Virus record (IMG/VR): IMGVR_UViG_3300040801_004504
Span: 1 to 43,749 of that record
From: a virus
Direction: 5' to 3' (one strand)
DNA: 43,749 bases
The first letter of the stretch is position 1, and every line of letters begins with the position of its first letter. The notes beneath the pieces are model-generated. The model made no database searches. It was given only the letters and a program-made list of their open reading frames with translations, and was not told where the DNA came from. A program made the translations under genes and the position numbers. Of this stretch, positions 1-6,428 are shown in pieces.

Positions 1-44
1 GGTTGCTCAGTTCGGATGGGTGACGTACTTTTGCCCTCCCATCG

Positions 45-116
45 GGTCTCGTAGTACAACGGATAGTATACAGGTTTCCGAAGCCTGCGATGATGGTTCG
101 ATTCCATCCGAGACCA
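45..116 (+). tRNA. tRNA-Arg (anticodon CCG), prophage integration target
   Basis: The cloverleaf folds cleanly. The acceptor stem pairs 45-51 with 109-115. The anticodon stem pairs 71-75 with 83-87, closing a TTCCGAA loop whose anticodon is CCG at 78-80. The T stem pairs 92-96 with 104-108 around TTCGATT. The discriminator base is A116 and CCA is not encoded. The gene remains functional in sequence because the left attachment copy, which must come from the phage side of the crossover, restores the 3' end. Confidence 0.95.
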
Positions 117-117
117 C
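102..117 (+). repeat. attachment core repeat, left copy (inside tRNA 3' end)
   Basis: TTCCATCCGAGACCAC is identical to 43621-43636. It covers part of the T loop, the 3' T-stem strand, the 3' acceptor strand and the discriminator base, the usual crossover location for tRNA-targeting integrases. Identity stops exactly at both edges (GA before and AAC after here; CG before and CCT after at the right copy). Confidence 0.9.
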
Positions 118-171
118 AACAGCCCCTGGTACTCAGCTAATTAGGGCCATTACTGACCAATTCACTGACCC

Positions 172-540
172 CTAAGTGGTCTCTGGCTTTTCTAACTTTT
201 TGTCGGATAATCCGTCGCCTGCCCGATCTGGAAGCGGTGCCAGCCAGCGATCGGCCAGTAGATCACGGACATCGTCGACGTGGTAACGCTCGGCAATACC
301 AGTACGCCGTGGGGCCAGCCGGCCCTCGTGCGTCCAGTTGCGGACCGTCTGGGGGGTTACGTTCAGTACATCGGCTACCTGCCGGGTAGTCAGGTACTGC
401 ACCCGAGACAGTACCACATCTACCCGCGAGGCGGCTTGCGCCTCCCGGGTATCACTAGCCGGAGACATGAGAATATTACGGAGGAGTAATTTTAACTCTT
501 TCCTCAGGTCCTCTTTCGTGGTGATGACAATCTCACTCAT
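172..540 (-). CDS. MerR/HTH_17-like DNA-binding protein, probable excisionase
   Basis: A 122-aa protein. Residues about 50-95 form a helix-turn-helix of the excisionase/MerR (HTH_17) type: LTTRQVADVLNVTPQTVRNW, then a basic wing (EGRLAPRRTG) and a YHVDDVRDLL helix. Such proteins bend attachment-site DNA for excision or act as small regulators. It is the last gene of the leftward early operon and, in the circular phage genome, lies next to the integrase across attP. It overlaps the upstream gene by 8 nt (ATGAGTGA). A transcription-regulator role is the alternative; excisionase is inferred from fold plus position. Confidence 0.7.
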   Translation of the reverse strand: MSEIVITTKEDLRKELKLLLRNILMSPASDTREAQAASRVDVVLSRVQYLTTRQVADVLNVTPQTVRNWTHEGRLAPRRTGIAERYHVDDVRDLLADRWLAPLPDRAGDGLSDKKLEKPETT

Positions 541-781
541 TCAGTATGTGTAGTGCCTCACGGCGATTAGCGAATAGGGCGCGCCCCCGATCCGTCGGGT
601 ACCAGTGGCGGTTGAGCCTGCACCAGTCGATCAGCCCCGCTCGCTTCATCCTGGCCACGGCATCACCGGTAGCCTCGCCGGTAGCTCCACAGATTACTTG
701 TAGTTGGGTGCCCCGGCAGGGCTTGATCAGACACAGGTAGCTGAGCAGGATGAAGTCGAGGGGGTGGATAGACTGACGCAC
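533..781 (-). CDS. small winged-helix protein, unknown role
   Basis: An 82-aa protein with a GTG start placed 3 nt after the previous stop. The pattern FILLSYLCLIKPCRGTQLQVICGA followed by DAVARMKRAGLIDW and a strand-rich RHWYPTDRGRALF resembles a winged helix in which the wing precedes a C-terminal helix, as in small phage or plasmid regulators (split here for length). Two Cys residues occur near the N-terminus. It overlaps the HTH gene downstream by 8 nt, so the two are probably translationally coupled. The winged-helix call is by eye only. Confidence 0.55.
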   Translation of the reverse strand: MRQSIHPLDFILLSYLCLIKPCRGTQLQVICGATGEATGDAVARMKRAGLIDWCRLNRHWYPTDRGRALFANRREALHILNE

Positions 782-784
782 GGA

Positions 785-1525
785 CTACTGATCGATGATG
801 GTGATGTTCTTATCGGCCAGGCGTACCAACTCCCGATCGATGATGCGGTCGCGGAAGATGTCCTGCAGGTCCTTGAGCCCGACGGAGTCCAGCCAGTATT
901 CTACGCTTCCGTCACTCACGTCGAACATGATGTCGACGCGAAATGAAACCGGCTCCTGCCCCTTGTAGATGGGGGTTTTGAGGGTGAAGCGTAGATCGAA
1001 TTCCGTTTTGACCCGCTGCTCGAAGTGATATAGCTTGTTACCCTTCGTGTCGTCGGCCTTTTCAAGCTCCTGGGTGACGGTAGCACGGAAGCGCTGCAGG
1101 TCGCTGACGATCTTCAGGTTTTCCTCCCGGTCAGCGAATAGCGAACGGTTCATCTTCAGCAGCTGGCCGAGTTTCTTGGCCGTGTACGTGCGGCTGGTAT
1201 TGATGGCCAGCGCCTGGAGGGCGGTAGCCTCGCTTAGCCTTCCGGTGACGGTGTGGCCACCCTCGGTTTGGTGCTCGTCGTTGCTGCGAAACGTAATCGT
1301 TCCCGCATCCCGGTTCACGACCGCGTGGCAATCGTTGGTGAAGTAGTCATATCCGGATGCGATCTTTCCGGTGACCCAGTCGGCCGGCGCGGTAATCGTA
1401 CCGTTGACGGTCACCCGTTCGGCGACAACTTCGGGGCGGGCCTGGCCGTGTCGGATTGTAACCTCGCCATCGGCGGCTTGAATGTAGAGATGGGGGGTGT
1501 CGGGAGTAGTATTTTGTTGTGACAT
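785..1525 (-). CDS. conserved-type phage early protein, unknown (weakly DUF2303-like)
   Basis: A 246-aa soluble protein beginning MSQQNTTPDTPHLYIQ. The N-terminal half is strand-rich with a HAVVNRDAGTITF segment. A helical middle (LGQLLKMNRSLFADREENLK, about 128-147) is followed by a strand-rich domain ending in ITIIDQ. The 'LKTPIYKGQEPVSFRVDIMF' segment and overall shape recall DUF2303 (YfdQ-like) phage proteins found near recombination/replication genes, but I hold that weakly. It starts 9 nt after the preceding stop in the leftward operon. Confidence 0.6.
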   Translation of the reverse strand: MSQQNTTPDTPHLYIQAADGEVTIRHGQARPEVVAERVTVNGTITAPADWVTGKIASGYDYFTNDCHAVVNRDAGTITFRSNDEHQTEGGHTVTGRLSEATALQALAINTSRTYTAKKLGQLLKMNRSLFADREENLKIVSDLQRFRATVTQELEKADDTKGNKLYHFEQRVKTEFDLRFTLKTPIYKGQEPVSFRVDIMFDVSDGSVEYWLDSVGLKDLQDIFRDRIIDRELVRLADKNITIIDQ

Positions 1526-1534
1526 GGTAATTCG

Positions 1535-2023
1535 TTATGCGGTTTTGGACATGGTGAGAATGGAGCCCTGGCGCTCGCCGGGCTTGAGGGGACGGTCGTA
1601 GACGAACAGGCCGTGCTCATCGTAGTAGGCCATGCGGCCGACGTCGTGATAGGCCATGCCGAAGAGCGTCTGGTCGATCGATTCGTAACCCTGGTTGATC
1701 TTGCGCAGCAGGGCGGAGGTGGAAGACTTTAGCGTCTTGACGCCATCGCTTCCGAAGTCGATAGTATCGGCCTGGTCGGTCAGTACCTGGTGGATGGACT
1801 CGACGGGGTTATCGTAGCTCTCGGCAGCCTGCTTGAGTTCCTTGCTGAGCTCGAGGCGAGCCTCCAGGCGGGAACTGAGGCGGAAGTACTCATCCTTCAT
1901 CTCGATGAGCTCGTGGGGTTCGAAGGTCTTGCGGACCTTATCCTTTTCGCGGACGTCGTAGTTGTCCGTGAGCAGGGTAGTGTTGACCTGTTCGTCAATC
2001 ACTGGGGAGGATGGTTTTGGCAT
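1535..2023 (-). CDS. hypothetical early-operon protein, largely helical
   Basis: A 162-aa protein, no family recognised. A charged helical region at residues about 30-70 (FEPHELIEMKDEYFRLSSRL, then EARLELSKELKQAAE) suggests a coiled coil. A less regular C-terminal part contains GMAYHDVGRMAYYDEHG. It has no signal peptide or TM segment. It lies between a winged-helix gene and the unknown protein at 785-1525 and is presumably co-expressed with replication functions. Confidence 0.6.
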   Translation of the reverse strand: MPKPSSPVIDEQVNTTLLTDNYDVREKDKVRKTFEPHELIEMKDEYFRLSSRLEARLELSKELKQAAESYDNPVESIHQVLTDQADTIDFGSDGVKTLKSSTSALLRKINQGYESIDQTLFGMAYHDVGRMAYYDEHGLFVYDRPLKPGERQGSILTMSKTA

Positions 2024-2079
2024 AAGTGAAGGGTTTGCGATTTACCCGCGGGAGGGAGTAGATCAGTGAGGAATATGGT

Positions 2080-2466
2080 TTAGGAAGCACTGCGCATACT
2101 AGCGTAGATGCGACGTAGATTTTCTACCACCGGACCGGGCAGGTGGGGTTTCAGTAGCTCGGCCGCGGCGGCGAAGTCCTTGAGTTCTTTTGCTTTTTCG
2201 TAGCGGCGGGCCCGGGGCAGCCAGTTTGATTCGTGCGGGTCATAGGTGAGACGTTCACCGCCGGCGGCATCCTGGCTGATCAGGCAGCCCTTCGACAGTA
2301 GGGCGGCCACCCTGCCCGATACGCTGGACTTCTGACCGCTGGCCATCCCTTCGGCAATCTGGGCACGAGTACTACCCGGATGATCCCGAAGGAAGTCGAT
2401 TACCCGGCGCTCACTCGCGCTGAAGTCGGTGCTGCGGTAGACGTGGAGTTGGTGCGAACTACTCAT
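2080..2466 (-). CDS. winged-helix (MarR-like) DNA-binding protein
   Basis: About 128 aa from MSSSHQLHVYRS. I chose this ATG rather than the one 15 nt upstream because it gives an ATGAGTAG 8-nt overlap with the preceding stop, matching coupling elsewhere in this operon. Residues about 18-65 carry a winged helix: ASERRVIDFLRDHPGSTRAQ, then IAEGMASGQKSSVSGRVAAL and LSKGCLI, with a wing at AAGGERLTYDP. The basic C-terminal helix (RARRYEKAKELKDF) may extend DNA contact. Probably a phage transcriptional regulator; the target is unknown. Confidence 0.65.
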   Translation of the reverse strand: MSSSHQLHVYRSTDFSASERRVIDFLRDHPGSTRAQIAEGMASGQKSSVSGRVAALLSKGCLISQDAAGGERLTYDPHESNWLPRARRYEKAKELKDFAAAAELLKPHLPGPVVENLRRIYASMRSAS

Positions 2467-3352
2467 CGGTCGGTAGTTCACGGCCCAGTACGACCACCCA
2501 GACCACGAGCTTACGCCCCCGGATCTCGGCCGGTGCCCGACCTACCGTATCCTGATGGCGACGTAGTGAGCTTAGTGTCTTGTAGCCTGCGTCGGTCCGG
2601 GCACTGGCCTGTTCCCGTCTAACCTGTTCCTGGGCGGCGGCCCATATCTCGGCCTTCTGAGTATCACGGGTGTAGTGAATCAGGTCAGCGTCCTCGGCCA
2701 GGCTGAACCAGAGCAGGGGGATGTCGGACGGATGATCATACCGGCCTTCCTCTTTGGCAGCCCTGACATCGGCGGGGAAATTAGCCAGGATACGATCGTA
2801 CTCCTTGCGAAATTCTTCGCTGATTCGCTGCTGTTCGGCCTCGCGCCGTTCTAGGTATTGCTGCCGGGCAAGTTCCATCGTGATGCTACGTCGGTACCGG
2901 TCGTAGGCCGACAGGACCCGGCCGAACTGGGTGACATTGAACTGACCGCCGTACATCTCCAGCGCTTTGAAACGACCGCCGGCCCAGAGTCGGTACGCCT
3001 GCCGTATCTCCCGCAGCCCGAGGTGACCGAATTGATCGCGGGCAATGGCGACGCATTCGGCGACCAGAGCCCCGTCGACCTCCTGCCGTGCGCCGTATCG
3101 TGGCGCCACGAACTTAACCACACTAGCAATACCGCCGGCTAGCAGCTGGCCGTCCATGATGCGCATCGGATCCTGCCGACCTTGGGCGATTAGGTCGACT
3201 TCGTGCCCGGTGAGGGCGGCGTACTCAGAACCCGGCCGTGCCAGTTCGCTCACAGTATTCTCGATACGCAAGCTCAGCGCCTTCGAGGGCGGCAGCATCG
3301 GAGACGACGTCGGCCGGGCTGGTGGCGTAGCGGGATGATTTGAATTTTCCAT
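2459..3352 (-). CDS. replication-associated hypothetical protein
   Basis: About 297 aa from MENSNHPATPP. A Pro-rich N-terminus precedes a helical domain with HLGLREIRQAYRLWAGGRFK and YGGQFNVTQFGRVLSAYDRY (residues about 115-160), a combination seen in phage proteins encoded beside replication initiators. A long charged coiled coil follows (REAEQQRISEEFRKEYDRIL). This start overlaps the upstream rep gene by 128 nt; an ATG at 3298 would shorten the overlap. Helicase-loader or primosome accessory is a guess from position only. Confidence 0.6.
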   Translation of the reverse strand: MENSNHPATPPARPTSSPMLPPSKALSLRIENTVSELARPGSEYAALTGHEVDLIAQGRQDPMRIMDGQLLAGGIASVVKFVAPRYGARQEVDGALVAECVAIARDQFGHLGLREIRQAYRLWAGGRFKALEMYGGQFNVTQFGRVLSAYDRYRRSITMELARQQYLERREAEQQRISEEFRKEYDRILANFPADVRAAKEEGRYDHPSDIPLLWFSLAEDADLIHYTRDTQKAEIWAAAQEQVRREQASARTDAGYKTLSSLRRHQDTVGRAPAEIRGRKLVVWVVVLGRELPTDE

Positions 3353-4322
3353 GGGTAGTGCGTTTGATCTTGTCGCGGGATTGTTGATTGCGGGTGCGGT
3401 CCTCGACCGCTTTGCGGGCTTCGGTCTTGAGGTAGCCGGGTAGTTTGCGGATGAGGGCGCCGGGGTCCAGTCCGCTGCGCCCGGCGTGGTGCTGGGCGCA
3501 GGCGTAGACGGCGGCGTAGACGTTGATGCCGGCCAGGTCGACGCCGGCGGCACGGGCAGCGCAGTCGAGGCGTCGACGACCGCGGTCGGTTGCGATGGCC
3601 GCCATTACCGAATCGGTCAGGTCTTCATAGGTCTGCCGATCAGGGTCGGACTGAATGACTTCGTCGTAGGTCGGGCCGAGGTGGCGGATGCGGGCTTCCG
3701 CCGGCTGCCAGCCTATCCGGGCCGCGGCGGCCTGCATAGCCTCTTCGAGTACGCCGACGGGCTGACCCCCTGGCACCCGGTCCGCTGCGGGCTTTTCTTT
3801 TTGCGCGGAACTTTTTTCTTTTTCCGGAGCCGCTTCGGCTACCGCGTACTGACGGTCGAGGTCGGCAACCGATTCCAGATCGAATTTTTGTTCGCGCTCG
3901 CTTGGTAGGTAGGTAGGACTGGATAATACTTCTCTGGATAATACTTCGGGTTCATTTCGTGCACCCTCCCGGTTCATATTATGCACCCCCAGTGTTTGTT
4001 GGGGGTTCATTTCGTGCACCCCCCCCGGGGAAGCCGAGCCGAGGTCTGCGTAAATGCTGATCTGGCCGGTCGCCAGCTGGTAGTTCGTGCTAAGGTGACG
4101 GCCGGTACGATCCTGGCGCGACTCGGTACAGTACACCTTCTTTCTAATCAGGCGGCGACGGACCTTCAGCACCGTGTTCTTGGCCCAGCCGGTCAACTCC
4201 GTAAGGCGGCGGATGCTCGGCCAGCAGCGGCCGTTGGCGTTGAGGTGACGGGCTATGTGGCTGGCCAGGTAGTACTCCTGGGCGTCGAGGTCATCGAGCA
4301 GGTCGGTGTGGATATTGAGCAT
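3225..4322 (-). CDS. replication-initiator-like protein with N-terminal wHTH (HTH_36 type)
   Basis: A 365-aa protein. Residues about 14-72 match the HTH_36 winged helix of phage replication proteins: AQEYYLASHIARHLNANGRC, then WPSIRRLTELTGWAKNTVLK and VRRRLIRKKVY. A low-complexity linker (about 95-190) contains repeated GVHxMN and LSREVLSS elements; the DNA encoding it carries iterons, so the protein probably binds inside its own gene, as lambda O does. The C-terminal half is helical with a basic tail (KIKRTTHGKFKSSRY). Its ATG overlaps the previous stop (TGATG). Initiator role is inferred from fold, iterons and operon. Confidence 0.72.
   Translation of the reverse strand: MLNIHTDLLDDLDAQEYYLASHIARHLNANGRCWPSIRRLTELTGWAKNTVLKVRRRLIRKKVYCTESRQDRTGRHLSTNYQLATGQISIYADLGSASPGGVHEMNPQQTLGVHNMNREGARNEPEVLSREVLSSPTYLPSEREQKFDLESVADLDRQYAVAEAAPEKEKSSAQKEKPAADRVPGGQPVGVLEEAMQAAAARIGWQPAEARIRHLGPTYDEVIQSDPDRQTYEDLTDSVMAAIATDRGRRRLDCAARAAGVDLAGINVYAAVYACAQHHAGRSGLDPGALIRKLPGYLKTEARKAVEDRTRNQQSRDKIKRTTHGKFKSSRYATSPADVVSDAAALEGAELAYREYCERTGTAGF
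3921..3947. repeat. tandem 12-bp AT-rich direct repeat next to iterons
   Basis: GGATAATACTTC occurs at 3921-3932 and 3936-3947, two bases before the first iteron; a TAGG tandem (3905-3916) precedes it. An AT-richer repeated stretch beside iterons is where a DNA-unwinding element would be expected. The same bases encode the duplicated 'LSREVLSS' of the initiator. Confidence 0.6.
3949..4021. repeat. three 18-bp iterons, candidate replication origin
   Basis: GGTTCATTTCGTGCACCC occurs at 3949-3966 and 4004-4021. A variant with four changed central bases (GGTTCATATTATGCACCC) is at 3971-3988. Start-to-start spacings are 22 and 33 bp, i.e. whole numbers of helical turns, so all copies face the same side of the helix. 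They lie in the linker-coding part of the replication-initiator-like gene. Iterons inside the initiator gene are the established arrangement of lambdoid origins. Assignment as ori is inference. Confidence 0.72.
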
Positions 4323-4516
4323 CAGTAGCAGAGGTTGGGTTCTTCGCCCCGCAGGCGGCGGCGTAGCTCGGTCAGCTCGGCGGCGAAGAAGAGCATCTCG
4401 GCCCGGCTACGGCTGGCATCACGACCGGTGCGTAAGTCATCGGCGTGCGCCTGCCGGAGAGCACGGTAGTTGTGCCGGCAGATGCGGTAGGCGGTTTCTA
4501 GGGGACAGCGAATCAT
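4322..4516 (-). CDS. hypothetical small helical protein
   Basis: A 64-aa, Arg-rich protein beginning MIRCPLETAYRICRHNYRAL. The ATG at 4516 is chosen over an upstream in-frame start because it shares one base with the preceding stop (TAATG) and the gene ends in TGATG with the rep gene: strict head-to-tail coupling. Two predicted helices (9-40, 45-60), a few Cys/His but no clear zinc motif. Function unknown. Confidence 0.55.
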   Translation of the reverse strand: MIRCPLETAYRICRHNYRALRQAHADDLRTGRDASRSRAEMLFFAAELTELRRRLRGEEPNLCY

Positions 4517-4722
4517 TAGATCTTGGAGGTTAGTACCGCGGTCGAGCCTTCCCACTCGAGGCGGTAGTGAAGGGGTGGCCAGCGAAAGGGTGATGGGGTG
4601 TGACCGCGTGACCAGTGGTCGCCGCGGATGAGTAGTCTGGCGGGCTTACCAGCTTCGGCGGCCAGCTGACCGACCACGGTGTAGCTGCGGCTACCAATGC
4701 GGAGTCTGCGGGGATTCTTCAT
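4516..4722 (-). CDS. hypothetical small basic protein
   Basis: A 68-aa, Arg-rich, strand-rich protein (RRLRIGSRSYTVVGQLAAEA ... LLIRGDHWSRGH ... LHYRLEWEGSTAVLTSKI). It overlaps the upstream gene by 4 nt (ATGA). The single-domain beta pattern could be an SH3- or OB-like barrel, but nothing specific is recognised. Confidence 0.55.
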   Translation of the reverse strand: MKNPRRLRIGSRSYTVVGQLAAEAGKPARLLIRGDHWSRGHTPSPFRWPPLHYRLEWEGSTAVLTSKI

Positions 4723-5021
4723 CGGGATGCCAGTTGGTAGCGATCGACGAAAGCCAGTCCCTTCCAGCCTTGGCTGACGGCGTAGCGAATGACGCGCTGC
4801 TGAGCCTGGGCTACGCTACGTGCCTCGACTACCCGGCATTCCCCACCCGAGTGTTTTGAGTCGGGCAGGTGCGGGGCCAGCGCACCGCGCCAGGCCTTCT
4901 CAGCGCAGTAGGCCTTACCGGCCGTGGCGAACTGTACGGGGTGGACGTACACGCCCTCGACCAGGCGGTGACCGAGGTGCTCGAAGTGGATGTAGACTAG
5001 GTAGCGTGGGCCCATTGGCAT
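4719..5021 (-). CDS. hypothetical protein, first gene of leftward early operon
   Basis: About 100 aa from MPMGPRYLVYIHFEH. The upstream in-frame region (to 5144) is rejected as coding because it consists of Arg/Pro-rich sequence that runs through a strong hairpin. The protein has a YLVYIHF strand, a KAYCAEKAWRGAL helix and a C-terminal SVAQAQQRVIRYAVSQGWKG helix, suggesting an alpha/beta fold. No family recognised. As first gene it is probably expressed early. Confidence 0.55.
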   Translation of the reverse strand: MPMGPRYLVYIHFEHLGHRLVEGVYVHPVQFATAGKAYCAEKAWRGALAPHLPDSKHSGGECRVVEARSVAQAQQRVIRYAVSQGWKGLAFVDRYQLASR

Positions 5022-5329
5022 GAGTTTGGCCGGCCGCCGGTGGGCAGCTGATCGGGTTGGTGACCAAATCGGTCGGGTAGAAAGGGGCCAGACGCAACGA
5101 AGCCGCGACGGACCTGGGTCCGGGCGGCTTCGTTTGAGGAGCAAATCAGTCCAGAGCTACGCACTGGGGTGGGCTTTTCTAGGGGTTGACGGCCCGGCCC
5201 GAAATAATCTTTTACCCCACCCCCGTAGGGGTAGTGACGTCACGCTCTAACCAATCGCTCCACAAACGGTGTCACCCGATTGTGGGTGCAAGGTAGGGTT
5301 TTCAAACTTTGAAATGCAAATTCTGCAAA
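5022..5329. promoter_or_regulatory. control region of the leftward early operon, no gene
   Basis: No coding sequence is supported in these 308 bases. They hold a long imperfect hairpin (5096-5134), an inverted repeat TACCCC/GGGGTA (5213-5218/5228-5233), a perfect palindrome GTGACGTCAC (5234-5243), and the start of a TTTGCA-rich block. A poor leftward promoter can be drawn (-33 TTTG, 21-bp spacer, -7 TACCTTGC at 5288-5295 on the minus strand). The palindromes are candidate operators; none can be tied to a particular protein. Confidence 0.5.
5096..5134. promoter_or_regulatory. leader hairpin ahead of the leftward operon
   Basis: AACGAAGCCGC (5096-5106) pairs perfectly with GCGGCTTCGTT (5124-5134). 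Inside, GGACC (5110-5114) pairs with GGTCC (5117-5121). There is no T-run on either strand, so this is not a classical terminator. It would sit in the 5' leader of the leftward transcript, about 75 nt before the first start codon, and could act as an attenuator, mRNA-stability element or protein-binding site. Confidence 0.55.
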
Positions 5330-5345
5330 CTATTTTTGCAAACTT
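5287..5345 (+). repeat. regulatory module, left copy
   Basis: It starts with TGCAAGGTAG (5287-5296) and ends with TTTGCAAACTT (5335-5345). Both words recur in the same order and orientation at 7788-7797 and 7844-7854. Between them are further TGCAAA words (5315-5320, 5324-5329). The two copies bracket the AT-rich accessory cassette. They may be shared operators, the remains of the insertion that brought the cassette in, or both. Confidence 0.6.
5308..5338 (+). promoter_or_regulatory. rightward Bacteroidota-type promoter, apparently orphan
   Basis: TTTG at 5308-5311, a 19-bp spacer and TATTTTTG at 5331-5338 match the Bacteroidota -33 TTTG / -7 TAnnTTTG consensus exactly. It points rightward into genes lying on the opposite strand, so it would make antisense RNA. 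Its flanking words match those around the real rightward promoter at 7836-7867, suggesting it is the ancestral or duplicated copy. Confidence 0.5.
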
Positions 5346-5491
5346 CCCGGGAGGTGAATAAGATCAGATAGGTCAACATCGAACGCAGTGGCTAGATTGC
5401 GCAGGCCGTCACCAAGAATAGTAGCGTCGTCCTTAATGTCAGATGAGACGGAGATTTGTGTTTCGGCTAATGTATATGAAAGCGGGGTCAT
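5330..5491 (-). CDS. doubtful small ORF, possible HTH-protein remnant
   Basis: 53 aa from the ATG at 5491 (a GTG at 5533 would add 14). The tail GLRNLATAFDVDLSDLIHLP resembles the last helix of XRE-family repressors ('LxxLAxALGVxLSDLL'), but the rest of that HTH is not visible. The candidate rightward promoter overlaps its end. It may be a decayed repressor, a real small protein or spurious. Confidence 0.3.
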   Translation of the reverse strand: MTPLSYTLAETQISVSSDIKDDATILGDGLRNLATAFDVDLSDLIHLPGSLQK

Positions 5492-5534
5492 AGGATGAAG
5501 GATTAGTTTCCATTCAGCGGATAGGAAAGCCACT

Positions 5535-5550
5535 AGAGTAAGTATACTCT
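5535..5550. promoter_or_regulatory. inverted repeat AGAGTA-N4-TACTCT
   Basis: AGAGTA (5535-5540) and TACTCT (5545-5550) form a 6-bp inverted repeat just before the small ORF. Immediately beyond it, TAGGTTTG on the minus strand (5552-5559) matches a -7 box, and a 7-bp AACCTAC direct repeat occurs at 5554-5560 and 5574-5580. This looks like a small operator/promoter, but no good -33 element is seen. Confidence 0.35.
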
Positions 5551-5576
5551 ACAAACCTACAAGAAAAATAACGAAC

Positions 5577-6284
5577 CTACAGCCGCTTTTGCAAACTTTC
5601 CAACATATTGTTGTAATCTTCGATTTCTTGTTTGAATTTTTCCTGCTTCTCGGGAGACGACCTGTTGTAGGCAGACATGATTCTATTGAATGCAATCGTC
5701 AGATCTCTCACCTGTTTACGCAGCTTCGCATACTCGTCTATAGCCAGTCGCTTCTCAGTATTGGCAACGCGCAGTTTTGCTTCAAGAGTGTCAAAGATTT
5801 CCGCTAGTTCTCTAAGTCTATTTCCCGGCCTGATCTCACCGTGAACAAAATCTCCTACCTTCTGCTCTACCAGTTTGTCGTATTCATGGACTGGATCAGA
5901 AGTGTTCTGATTATTGAGATCGAGAAGCCGGTTGTATGGACGATCGCTGCCAGCGATGTACTTCTTAAGTAGAGGCCATGAATAAGCTGCTAGGTTGCGA
6001 AGGAAGAAGCTGACTACACGGTATACGTCAGGGCCTCCAATAGTCTGCCCACGCTCTCCTCTCTGCCTGGCATGGTACGAACGACGTACTGTCTGCAAAG
6101 CAGTTTGGTTATCCATGTCCGGATAGTTGTCGTTTAACCTACGCTCGTACTCTCTAATTTTCAGCTTCCCCCTTAGCTCGTTACTGTTAAGGTGGTCCTG
6201 TTTTGCAGCCTCGATCAGACCGTACAAAAATTCTATGTTTTGATCCTTGTTACTATCTAGTGCTGGATCATTGATCTTTATCAT
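5577..6284 (-). CDS. accessory-cassette protein with C-terminal coiled coil, unknown
   Basis: About 235 aa from the ATG at 6284 (MIKINDPALDSNKDQNIEFL). The longer GTG start at 6311 is rejected because it would overlap the -7 promoter box. The N-terminal half is helical (KQDHLNSNELRGKLKIREYE ...). From about residue 160 it is a long coiled coil (LAEIFDTLEAKLRVANTEKR, LRKQVRDLTIAFNRIMSAYN). It has no signal peptide or TM segment, hence cytoplasmic. It is AT-richer than the phage core and has its own promoter. A lysogenic accessory role (for example exclusion) is only a guess. Confidence 0.6.
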   Translation of the reverse strand: MIKINDPALDSNKDQNIEFLYGLIEAAKQDHLNSNELRGKLKIREYERRLNDNYPDMDNQTALQTVRRSYHARQRGERGQTIGGPDVYRVVSFFLRNLAAYSWPLLKKYIAGSDRPYNRLLDLNNQNTSDPVHEYDKLVEQKVGDFVHGEIRPGNRLRELAEIFDTLEAKLRVANTEKRLAIDEYAKLRKQVRDLTIAFNRIMSAYNRSSPEKQEKFKQEIEDYNNMLESLQKRL

Positions 6285-6310
6285 ACGCGCAGGCCACTGG
6301 CCGTTTCGCA

Positions 6311-6342
6311 CAAAGATAAAACCAAATGCAAACTAGCGCGAA
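6311..6342 (-). promoter_or_regulatory. promoter for the coiled-coil accessory gene
   Basis: On the minus strand TATCTTTG (6311-6318) matches the -7 TAnnTTTG consensus exactly. A 20-bp spacer and TTCG (6339-6342) stand at -33. TTTGCAT (6325-6331 reversed) lies inside the spacer, the same word that covers the rightward promoter at 7.84 kb. This box also decides the start codon of the downstream gene. Confidence 0.6.
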
Positions 6343-6428
6343 CTTTGTAAGATGAGGGACAAGTAAGCAACTACGAACAGTGGCGTACGGACGATCTTAA
6401 GAAGACGGTAACAGTATTTACCGGAAGG

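Noticed and set aside
3353-3553. Long Ser/Thr/Pro-rich N-terminal extension of the 2459-3352 gene
   Set aside because: It lies wholly within the rep gene and reads as low-complexity frame shadow.
3949-4021. Three spaced direct repeats as a CRISPR array
   Set aside because: Spacers are only 4 and 15 bp, repeats are 18 bp, and they lie inside a coding replication gene; iterons explain them.
5022-5144. N-terminal extension of the 4719-5021 gene
   Set aside because: The frame is Arg/Pro-rich and runs through a strong hairpin; a conserved-looking protein starts at 5021.
5589-5807. 72-codon rightward frame downstream of the orphan promoter
   Set aside because: It is the exact antisense of a coiled-coil coding region, has no start-site support and unusual Phe/Cys-rich composition.
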